64,000 bases of DNA from Fimbriiglobus sp. (GTDB lineage: Bacteria > Planctomycetota > Planctomycetia > Gemmatales > Gemmataceae), in contig JANXWE010000061.1 in NCBI GenBank assembly GCA_025351325.1, forward strand, positions 1 to 64,000, written 5' to 3'. Position numbers and translations under genes: made by a program. Below, in pieces: positions 1-7,351 of the stretch. Positions within the stretch are counted from its first letter, which is position 1. The number at the start of each line of letters is the position of its first letter. Below the pieces are notes generated by a model, which saw nothing but the letters and a program-made list of their open reading frames with translations, was not told the DNA's origin and did no database searches.

Positions 1-129
1 GACAGAGCCAGGAATGATCGAAGTGGATGCATCGGTGTGATTTCAAAAATGAGGGATTATTCAGTATCTTTTTTGAGTAGTCCCGGCTCAGCGGGGTTTA
101 CCGCCATCGATCATTACATTTTGCCCAAA

Positions 130-1488
130 TCAATATTCAAATGCACGGACGAGTTCAGAATGCGAAACCGTTTGCGATAGCATTCTGCTGCCGGGCGAGA
201 GACCGGTGCGAAGGATTTCCAATACGGGCTCAAGGTAGCGGACGGCGTCGGGTTCACATTGCCGAGCCAATCCCTTGGCCGCCATGTCGACGCAAAGGAT
301 GGCGACATTCAGAACGGTGGTGCCTGCAAAAGGAGTCGCTAATCCGGTGCGACTTGTCTGAGCGAACAGCGCGGGAAGTTCATCCGGAAGGAATCCTTCG
401 CAGAGTTCCGCCGCTTCGGTGAGGGCTTCGTCGTCGTAGAGCAACCCCTTCCAGAATGCGGGCACCACGAGCGCCAATGCCGGGCCGTTGGCGTCGGCTC
501 CACGTACTTCCAAGAACTGTTTCAGCCGGACTTCGGGGAACACCGTGGTGATGTGCATTTCCCAATCGGCGATTGTCGGGAACCGCCCATCGTGCCCGTT
601 CAGAATGAATTCTTGGAAGGTCATCCCGTCCGCCGCGCGATACAGGCCATGGTGATTGACGAAGAGCATCGGTACCGCCAAGAGGTATTGCACCCACTGG
701 TCGAAGCTCGGCCCGGCATTCAAAAATTCGGTGAGCAACCCGGAGCGATCCGGATCCATCCCGAGCCAGATTTGGCTGCGATATGAAGGAAAGCCGGTTG
801 CCTGGCCGGCATAGTGCGAGCTGTTGGCCCAAATCGCATTGATGATCGGGCTGAGTTTCAAAGCCACTGTGAACTTCCGCATGGCGTCCGCTTCGCAAGA
901 ATAGTCGAAGGTCACCTGCGTGCTGGCCGTGGCTTTCATCATGTGCAGTGCCATCGGGCAGCGACTCGGCAAATATTCGGCCATGAGCCGATGCCGTGGC
1001 CGGACGCCGAGCGCGATACCATCGGCGGATTGGAACGGTGAAACGCCGGATGCGATCCAGGCGACCGTATTGGGATCGGTGACCGCGCGGATTTCGTGAC
1101 GATGAGTAGCCAGGGCCGCATTCAATTCGGAAATGGTTTGCAACGGCGGCGTCGAAAACTCAATTTGCCCGCCCGGTTCCAGCGAAATCATCGACCCGGC
1201 CCGGCTGAGTGTCGTCAGATGCTCGCCTTCGAAATGGGGTTCCCAATGGAATCGTTCGACCAGCGAATTCAGAATCGAGCAGATGCCACCGGGTTCCCCG
1301 TAGGTCAGGTGGCGCCCGGTTCGGCGTTCGATGGCGAACTTCTCGAATTCGGCACCGACGCGCCAAGCCTCGCGCGGCTTCGCCCCGGCGTAAAAATAGT
1401 CGAGCAATTCCGACGACGTCACCGGTTCGGTTTGCAGGAATTCATCCAACTTCGGCAAATGAACGCTCACTTCACTACTCCCCACCAT
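130..1488 (-). CDS. Glutamate-cysteine ligase, GCS2/plant type
   Basis: Predicted ATP-dependent ligase joining the gamma-carboxyl of glutamate to cysteine or another amine, the first step of glutathione-type thiol synthesis. The sequence shows GAEFEKFAI near the N-terminus, EPGGQIEFSTPP, and MMKATASTQVTFDYS, the glutamate/ATP-binding blocks of the plant and alphaproteobacterial ligase family; about 450 aa is normal for it. I place the start at the ATG at 1488 (MVGSSEV) rather than the track start, because the 16 extra residues look non-coding and run into the divergent gene's leader. It is divergent from the ATP-grasp gene at 1551, about 60 bp apart, so a shared control region is likely. The family also holds EgtA-like and other gamma-glutamyl ligases, so the exact acceptor is not certain. 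Confidence 0.85.
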   Translation of the reverse strand: MVGSSEVSVHLPKLDEFLQTEPVTSSELLDYFYAGAKPREAWRVGAEFEKFAIERRTGRHLTYGEPGGICSILNSLVERFHWEPHFEGEHLTTLSRAGSMISLEPGGQIEFSTPPLQTISELNAALATHRHEIRAVTDPNTVAWIASGVSPFQSADGIALGVRPRHRLMAEYLPSRCPMALHMMKATASTQVTFDYSCEADAMRKFTVALKLSPIINAIWANSSHYAGQATGFPSYRSQIWLGMDPDRSGLLTEFLNAGPSFDQWVQYLLAVPMLFVNHHGLYRAADGMTFQEFILNGHDGRFPTIADWEMHITTVFPEVRLKQFLEVRGADANGPALALVVPAFWKGLLYDDEALTEAAELCEGFLPDELPALFAQTSRTGLATPFAGTTVLNVAILCVDMAAKGLARQCEPDAVRYLEPVLEILRTGLSPGSRMLSQTVSHSELVRAFEY

Positions 1489-1550
1489 CGTGACCGCCGA
1501 AGCAATCCTGATACACTCGAATAGAGAAACGCGCACGCGGAGCCAACCCT

Positions 1551-2507
1551 ATGTCGAAGTCCGGGCCGATGGCCATTTTTCACGAGCATCCCGACTGGTT
1601 CAAGCCGCTATTCGCGGAAATGGATCGCCGGGCGATTCCTTACGTTCGGCTCGACCCACGTGCCCACCAGTACAATCCCGCCGAAGCCAGTTCCCCATAT
1701 TCGTTGCTGTTCAACCGAATGAGTCCGTCGGCGTACTTGCGCGGCGGTCTCCAAGGGATGTTCTACACACTGGGTTACTTGGCCCACCTCGAACGATTGA
1801 ACGTGCCGACCGTGAACGGCTTGCGCGCGTTCACTTTGGAAACATCTAAAGCCCGCCAGCTCACATTACTTGAATCACTCAGCTTACCTTATCCGAAGTC
1901 GCGTGTGGTCAACCACCCCAGCCAAGCGGTGAGTGCTTGCGACGGCTTACGCTTCCCGATTGTCATCAAAGCGAACATCGGTGGCAGTGGAGCGGGAATT
2001 GTTCGGTTCGACACCATTGAAGATTTGGCTCGTGCGGCGAATGAAGACCGGCTCGATTTCGGAATCGACCACACGGCGTTGGTTCAAGAGTTTATTCCGA
2101 ATCGCGGCGGCAAAATCACCCGCGTCGAACTCTTGGGCGGCAAATTCCTCTACGCGATCAACGTCTTCACCACCGGGGACACGTTCAACCTCTGCCCGGC
2201 TGATATCTGCCATCGCAGCGATGGCGTAGCACTCGAGCGCTCGGCCTGCGCCGTGGATACCCCGAAAACAAAACTCAAAGTCGAAGGCACCGTGCCACCC
2301 GCCGAGGTCATCGCGGCCTGCGAGGCCATCATGCAAGCTTGCGGAATCGATGTCGGTGGCATCGAATACATGATCGATGATCGCGATGGTCAGCTGGTGT
2401 ACTACGACATCAACGCGCTGTCGAATTTCGTCGCCGACGCCAAGAATGTCATCGGGTTCGACCCGTTCTTGAAATTGGTCGATTATTTGGAAGTCGTACG
2501 CAATTAG
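1551..2507 (+). CDS. ATP-grasp ligase, RimK/glutathione-synthetase-like
   Basis: A 318-aa ATP-grasp enzyme expected to make an amide or peptide bond through an acyl phosphate. Visible blocks are the ATP-binding stretch PIVIKANIGGSGAGIVRF, the acidic ALVQEFIP turn, and the metal-binding C-terminal part with GGIEYMIDD and YYDINALSNF (the usual E..N pair). GGAG lies 8 nt before the ATG at 1551. It sits divergently beside a glutamate-cysteine ligase, so a role in adding a second amino acid to a gamma-glutamyl compound is attractive, but ATP-grasp substrates cannot be read from sequence. It heads a three-gene run with 22-nt and 3-nt gaps to the next genes, which looks like an operon. Confidence 0.85.
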   Translation: MSKSGPMAIFHEHPDWFKPLFAEMDRRAIPYVRLDPRAHQYNPAEASSPYSLLFNRMSPSAYLRGGLQGMFYTLGYLAHLERLNVPTVNGLRAFTLETSKARQLTLLESLSLPYPKSRVVNHPSQAVSACDGLRFPIVIKANIGGSGAGIVRFDTIEDLARAANEDRLDFGIDHTALVQEFIPNRGGKITRVELLGGKFLYAINVFTTGDTFNLCPADICHRSDGVALERSACAVDTPKTKLKVEGTVPPAEVIAACEAIMQACGIDVGGIEYMIDDRDGQLVYYDINALSNFVADAKNVIGFDPFLKLVDYLEVVRN

Positions 2508-2529
2508 ATTTTATCATCAGGATTCCACC

Positions 2530-3552
2530 ATGCGTTACGGTTACTGGCTCCCTGTCTTCGGCGGTTGGCTGCGCAACGTCGAAGACGAAAACATGGCGGC
2601 GACTTGGGAGTACTCCAAGAAGTTAGCCCAACGCAGCGAACAAATCGGCTACGACCTCACCCTCGTCGCGGAGTTGAACCTCAACGACATCAAGGGCGAA
2701 GGCGAGCCAGCGCTCGATGCTTGGAGTACCGCAGCGGCACTCACCGCCGTGACGGAGCGACTCGAATTCATGGTGGCGGTGCGACCGACATTTCACAACC
2801 CGGCACTATTGGCGAAACAGGCGGCGAACATCGACCACATCGGCGGTGGCAACCGATTGTCGTTGAACGTCGTTAGCAGTTGGTGGAAAGATGAAGCGAC
2901 GAAGTACGGTGTCCACTTCGAACAGCACGACGACCGCTATGCCCGGACCGCCGAATGGCTCGAGGTGTTGGAGAACCTCTGGAAGCGTGACCAATTTGAT
3001 TTCGCAGGCAAGTACTATCAGGTGAGCGACTCGATCTTGCAACCGAAGCCGCTGACGAAACCACGCCCGACACTTTATGCGGGGGGCGAATCGGAGACGG
3101 CCAAAAACCTGATCGCCAAGTCGTGCGATGCCTACGTGATGCACGGCGATCCTCCGGAAAAGATCGGGGAGCGTATCCGCGACATGGCCGCACGCCGGGA
3201 GAGATTCGGTTTGCCACCGATGATCTATGGCGTGTCGGGCTACTCCATCGTGAGGGGTTCGGAGGCCGAGGCCCAATCTGAACTCGCCCGCATCACCGAT
3301 GTGAAGCAATCGGCGGCAGGTTACAACAACTACCAGCAATGGCTTTCCGGTACGCAACTCGAACAGCGCGTTTCACTCGAAGATTATTCGGTGAGCAACC
3401 GGGGCCTGCGTTCCGGATTCATCGGCACCCCGCAGATGGTGATCGACCGCGTCGCCGACTTCGAAGCCGTTGGTGTGAGTTTGCTGTTGCTCCAGTGCAG
3501 CCCGCAGCTCGAAGAAATGGAACGCTTTTCCGAAGCCGTGATCCTGAGATAA
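2530..3552 (+). CDS. LLM-class flavin-dependent monooxygenase (SsuD/SfnG-like)
   Basis: A 340-aa luciferase-like TIM-barrel monooxygenase using reduced FMN and oxygen. The blocks IDHIGGGNRLSLNVVSSWW, HDDRYART and LQPKPLTKPRPTLYAGG are typical of the alkanesulfonate (SsuD) and dimethylsulfone (SfnG) branch; the fit to SfnG-type proteins looks closest from memory. Such enzymes cleave C-S bonds of sulfones or sulfonates, or oxidise related small molecules. It is the second gene of a tight operon after the ATP-grasp ligase and 3 nt before an SDR. No dedicated flavin reductase gene is nearby, so it would depend on one encoded elsewhere. Substrate unknown. Confidence 0.85.
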   Translation: MRYGYWLPVFGGWLRNVEDENMAATWEYSKKLAQRSEQIGYDLTLVAELNLNDIKGEGEPALDAWSTAAALTAVTERLEFMVAVRPTFHNPALLAKQAANIDHIGGGNRLSLNVVSSWWKDEATKYGVHFEQHDDRYARTAEWLEVLENLWKRDQFDFAGKYYQVSDSILQPKPLTKPRPTLYAGGESETAKNLIAKSCDAYVMHGDPPEKIGERIRDMAARRERFGLPPMIYGVSGYSIVRGSEAEAQSELARITDVKQSAAGYNNYQQWLSGTQLEQRVSLEDYSVSNRGLRSGFIGTPQMVIDRVADFEAVGVSLLLLQCSPQLEEMERFSEAVILR

Positions 3553-3555
3553 ATC

Positions 3556-4308
3556 ATGCCGACAGCACCAGTGGCACTCATTACCGGCAGCGGAAAGAAA
3601 CGCGTCGGGGCCGCGATTGCCGAAACGATGGCACTGCGCGGCTATTCGATTGCGTTGCACTACCGCACCTCGGCCGGTGAAGCGCAAGAGACCGCGGACA
3701 CGCTGCTGTCACTCGGTGGCGAAGTGGCGCTGTTTCAAGCCGACCTCGCCGATGAATCGGCCGTGAAGGGTCTGGTTCAAGCCGTGTTTGCGCGGTTCGG
3801 CCAAGTGGACGTGCTGGTCAATGCGGCAGCGATTTGGAAGAGCAAGCCACTGGAAGAGGTGACCGCCGCCGATGTGCGTGCCCACTTCGACGCCAACGCA
3901 CTGGGCACATTCTTGATGTGCCAGCAGGTCGGCTTGAAAATGGTCGCGCAGGCGAGTGGCGGGGTGATCATCAACATCGGCGATTGGGCTGAAGTGCGGC
4001 CGTATTTGGGATACGCGGCCTACTTCCCGAGCAAGGGTGCGGTGACCACGATGACCCGGAGTTTCGCGGTGGAACTCGGAACGAGGAATCCGAACGTTCG
4101 TGTCAACGCGATCTTGCCCGGCCCGGTGATGCTGCCTCCCGACTTGCCCGAGGACGAACGGAAGCAGGCCATCGACGCCACACTCGTCAAGCGCGAGGGC
4201 AGCCCAAAGAATGTCGCGCAAGCCGTGTTGGCACTGGTTGAAAATGACTTCATCACGGGGGTTTGTTTGCCCGTCGATGGAGGCCGCACCGTTTACGCAC
4301 CGGAGTGA
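3556..4308 (+). CDS. SDR oxidoreductase with pteridine-reductase-type active site
   Basis: A 250-aa NAD(P)-binding short-chain dehydrogenase/reductase. The nucleotide loop is TGSGKKRVG (residues 10-18), basic and NADPH-like, and NAAA follows at 89-92. The catalytic Ser of ordinary SDRs is replaced by Asp: INIGD143 with Y156 and K160. The D-x12-Y-x3-K spacing equals that of pteridine reductase PTR1 and the FolM branch, so reduction of a pterin, dihydrofolate or similar ring is plausible. It follows the monooxygenase by 3 nt. Its 3' end overlaps the convergent ABC permease gene tail-to-tail by 16 nt. Confidence 0.85.
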   Translation: MPTAPVALITGSGKKRVGAAIAETMALRGYSIALHYRTSAGEAQETADTLLSLGGEVALFQADLADESAVKGLVQAVFARFGQVDVLVNAAAIWKSKPLEEVTAADVRAHFDANALGTFLMCQQVGLKMVAQASGGVIINIGDWAEVRPYLGYAAYFPSKGAVTTMTRSFAVELGTRNPNVRVNAILPGPVMLPPDLPEDERKQAIDATLVKREGSPKNVAQAVLALVENDFITGVCLPVDGGRTVYAPE

Positions 4309-5072
4309 GAACCGAATCGTTTCGTCAGTCGGAGGATGACGCCGACGCCGAGCACGGTAAGTACCAAACTCAAACACGAGGCCACGGCAACGAGGGGTGA
4401 CACCGAGAACTTCAACTGGCGCCAAGCCAGCGTCGGGAGTGTCTCGGTCGAGGGAGTTGTTAAAAACACGGTCACAATCCCTTCATTCCATGAGATCAAA
4501 AATCCGCAAATCCACGCAGCAATCAAAGCTGGAATCGTCAGCGGAACTGTGACCAATCGGAATGCTTGCCAGGGCGATGCTCCCAAACCCCGTGCGGCCG
4601 CTTCGAGGATGTCCGACCGCTGGGCAAAAGAATTTTGGAAGATCCAGAAGAGCATCGGGAGCGCCATCAGGGTGTGCACAGCGACAAGTGCAACTGGCGA
4701 GCCGGAGAGTTTGAGTCGGTATAAAAATGGCAATAGTCCCATTCCCAACACTACCGGCGCGATTGCGACAGGCAAAAGCATTCCCGCTTTCAAAATTCCA
4801 TTGAACCACGATCGATACCGCACCACGGCCCACGCGGCCGGTGCCGCGACCAGAACGCCCGCAGTCGCCGATGCGCTCGCCGAAATGAAACTGCGGAGGA
4901 TGGCGGCCGCCCACCGGCGATCGTCGAAGAAATTCCGGTACCATTTCAACGACCAACGATCCGTTGGCGGGGTTAAGAACGAATCGGGCGAGAACGAGAG
5001 CCACGCTGCATCCAAGGCTGGCCAAAGCATGAGCAGCAGCAGTCCGATTGCGGCGACGTGGCGAAACATCAT
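4293..5072 (-). CDS. ABC transporter permease, PotC/inner-membrane component type
   Basis: Integral membrane subunit of an ABC importer of the spermidine/putrescine-iron-sulfate permease family. It shows about six hydrophobic helices and the cytoplasmic EAA loop EAAARGLGASPWQAFRLVTVP that docks on the ATPase. The track ORF starts 300 nt too early, inside the preceding permease. I choose the ATG at 5072: it forms an ATGA overlap with the stop of the upstream permease and has GGAG 6 nt before it. Translational coupling with the partner permease fits a heterodimer. No ATPase or binding-protein gene is adjacent. Confidence 0.85.
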   Translation of the reverse strand: MMFRHVAAIGLLLLMLWPALDAAWLSFSPDSFLTPPTDRWSLKWYRNFFDDRRWAAAILRSFISASASATAGVLVAAPAAWAVVRYRSWFNGILKAGMLLPVAIAPVVLGMGLLPFLYRLKLSGSPVALVAVHTLMALPMLFWIFQNSFAQRSDILEAAARGLGASPWQAFRLVTVPLTIPALIAAWICGFLISWNEGIVTVFLTTPSTETLPTLAWRQLKFSVSPLVAVASCLSLVLTVLGVGVILRLTKRFGSHSGA

Positions 5073-5920
5073 CGGCATCTCCGAGCGAGATAACCCGAGA
5101 GTGCGAACGCCATTCCGTTGATGGCGAAAAGTAACACGGCCCAAGCCGCCGCCCTTGGCCAGTGACCGAGATCGAACGCTTGATGCTGAACCTCGACCGA
5201 GATCGTGGTTTCTGACGGGTTGCCTAGGAATTGCGGCCCGAACAACGAGCCGATCCCCCACATCAGCGACAGTTGTCCAGCGAGCAATATTCCTGGGATC
5301 GAAAGCGGCCACGTCACCCGGCGAAAGACTTGTGTCCGCGACGCACCCAAACCGCGGGCGGCCGCCAACCACCGTGGATCGATTCGACCGAGTTGCAACA
5401 CCAGCAGCACGACGACGTAGGGCAAAATGAAATCAATCTCCGCGATGGCGGCCCCGAGTGCCCCCGGCCAAAATTCGACCGGATGGACTAACAATCCACT
5501 GTTCACCATCAGAGAATTGATCGGCCCCTGTTCACCGAGAATGCGTTTCAATCCGAACACCGTCGCCAAGCCATTCGTCAGTTTCGGGATCACCACCACG
5601 GCCAAGCCCACCGTTCGCCAACGTCGTGGCCAGGAATCCAAAACCAGTGCGAGAACATAGCCGATCACGACGGTGGCGAGTGCGACGGATGCTCCGAAGA
5701 GGAGTGTGAACCCAACGATCTTCAACGAGTCCGCTTCGAGTAGTCGTTCGTAGTTCGCTAGCGTCGCCGTGCCAGGAGTGTAGTTGCCGACGCCGTCCGT
5801 GCGTTCGTACAGGCTCATTCGCACCATAAGTACGACCGGCCCGAGTCCCAACCCAAGGATCAAGGTGAGTGCGGGCATTCCAAGCCAGACTGGAGTCCAT
5901 CGGCGGTTCGCCATGGCCAA
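5069..5920 (-). CDS. ABC transporter permease, PotB type
   Basis: Second membrane subunit of the same importer, 283 aa, about six transmembrane helices. Its EAA-type loop is AAARGLGASRTQVFRRVTWP near residue 190-210. It follows the MFS gene by about 3 nt (or 9 if the second Met is used) and overlaps the next permease by 4 nt, so all three are probably one transcript. Family members move polyamines, thiamine, iron, sulfate or 2-aminoethylphosphonate; nothing here decides which. The energising ATPase and solute-binding protein must come from another locus. Confidence 0.85.
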   Translation of the reverse strand: MAMANRRWTPVWLGMPALTLILGLGLGPVVLMVRMSLYERTDGVGNYTPGTATLANYERLLEADSLKIVGFTLLFGASVALATVVIGYVLALVLDSWPRRWRTVGLAVVVIPKLTNGLATVFGLKRILGEQGPINSLMVNSGLLVHPVEFWPGALGAAIAEIDFILPYVVVLLVLQLGRIDPRWLAAARGLGASRTQVFRRVTWPLSIPGILLAGQLSLMWGIGSLFGPQFLGNPSETTISVEVQHQAFDLGHWPRAAAWAVLLFAINGMAFALSGYLARRCR

Positions 5921-5923
5921 TCC

Positions 5924-7261
5924 TCAAGCAGGTTGGGGCTTTGTCGGAGTCCGGAAGAACAACAAGAAGACAACCGATGCGATGAGGCAGCCGATCAAAG
6001 GTACGATCCAAACAGCGGGCCAATCGATGGAGGTGCCAACCCGGTTTCGATCCACGACAGCCGAGGCCATGAGGTTCCCCGTCCACGGGCCGAGGCCACC
6101 GGTGATGAAGGCGGCGATGGCTTGGGCACTCGCTCGCAGTGTCGGCGGGGCTTCGCGGTCGATGAACGTGGCCGCGACGACAAAATAGAAAGCGAAACTC
6201 CAGCCGTGCATCGGCACCCCGAGTGCGAGGATCCAATCGGTGTTGCCCCCGATCATCGCGGCGGCCCGCACGGTCGTCCCGATGCAGCCGAGCAACATCA
6301 GCCATTTCATGTTTCGTTTCGGGTCGAGCAACGGGATGGCGAACATGCAGGCGACCTCGACCACTTGTCCGATGGTCATCCAGCGTTCGGGTTTGACCAA
6401 GCCCATGTCTGTGAGAAAGCGGTGGCCGTAGACGCCGTAGAACTGATTCATCTGTGTCGTGAGGAGTGCGACCACGATGAACGCAATGAACGAGCGATCT
6501 CGGAAGAGCTTGAATGCCGGGAACCCGAATGCTTCCGCGAGACTCTTGCCGTGCCCTTTCGGGGATGTTTTCGGCAGGGTGAAACCGTAAACCCCAAGCA
6601 CAAAGCTGGTACAGGCTGCGAGTAAGAATGGCTGGGCCGAGATCGGCTGGAGAATCGCACCCATCGCCAGACCGACGACGACCCACCCGACGGTTCCGAA
6701 CATCCGCGTGCGGGCGTACTGATGCGAGGGATCGGACAAGTTTCGCAATGCCAGAACCGTACACAGTGTGAGCGTGATTTGGGCGCAGAACGATTGGAAC
6801 AGCATGATGACAAATAGCGGTACGAAAACCTTGCTGACCGCAGTGCGCATTTCGGTAGAATCAACGACCCGCTCTTGGGCTTCGCGTAGCTCGCTCAAAG
6901 AAATTCCATTCGCGGTTTCGGCTTGCAACAGACCTTGGTAGACGGACCGGATCTCGGGAAAGCTCTGCTCGCACCAAAGATTGGCTGCCAGCAAAAAAGT
7001 CCCGCACGCGAGACTGGCGACTGCCAACACGCGGTCGGCGCGAAACAGTCGATCCACGAGAATTCCGAGAAGCGGCGTGGCGAGCATTCCTCCGATGGCG
7101 AAGGTGGAATAAATCCAGCCGACTTGCTCGGTGCTGAAGTTCAACCCGCCCTTCGTCGGTGCCGACATCAGGAAAGTGCCGGTTGTGACGCCCCAAGAGC
7201 CGAGGGCAAAAAAGGCGAGGAACATCATCGCGGACAGCCGTGTCCGCACGAAACGCTGCAT
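5924..7261 (-). CDS. MFS transporter, nucleoside:H+ symporter-like
   Basis: A membrane protein of about 445 aa with roughly twelve hydrophobic helices in two halves around a basic central loop (LPKTSPKGHGKS). The N-terminal signature GWIYSTFAIGGMLATPLLGILVDR matches the cytoplasmic loop of major facilitator proteins, and overall it resembles the NupG/XapB-like planctomycete group. An extra soluble stretch (NGISLSELREAQERVVDS) lies between helices 3 and 4. I prefer the Met at 7261 (MQRFVRTRL) as start because the preceding 11 residues are weakly supported; neither start has a clear ribosome site. It leads the run into the two ABC permeases. Substrate unproven. Confidence 0.8.
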   Translation of the reverse strand: MQRFVRTRLSAMMFLAFFALGSWGVTTGTFLMSAPTKGGLNFSTEQVGWIYSTFAIGGMLATPLLGILVDRLFRADRVLAVASLACGTFLLAANLWCEQSFPEIRSVYQGLLQAETANGISLSELREAQERVVDSTEMRTAVSKVFVPLFVIMLFQSFCAQITLTLCTVLALRNLSDPSHQYARTRMFGTVGWVVVGLAMGAILQPISAQPFLLAACTSFVLGVYGFTLPKTSPKGHGKSLAEAFGFPAFKLFRDRSFIAFIVVALLTTQMNQFYGVYGHRFLTDMGLVKPERWMTIGQVVEVACMFAIPLLDPKRNMKWLMLLGCIGTTVRAAAMIGGNTDWILALGVPMHGWSFAFYFVVAATFIDREAPPTLRASAQAIAAFITGGLGPWTGNLMASAVVDRNRVGTSIDWPAVWIVPLIGCLIASVVFLLFFRTPTKPQPA

Positions 7262-7351
7262 GGAAGACCCCAGTGGAACTGCGATTCGAATCATTCGTTG
7301 TACGGCAATGACTGCGAAAAGCTGGGGGAGTTACCTCCTCGAAGTTGGAGC

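Noticed and set aside
1-129. Possible gene fragment at the left edge
   Set aside because: No frame of meaningful length or motif; only downstream flank of the ligase gene.
4293-5372. Long 359-aa form of the second ABC permease
   Set aside because: The extra 100 residues lie in another frame of the first permease; the ATGA start at 5072 has GGAG in place.
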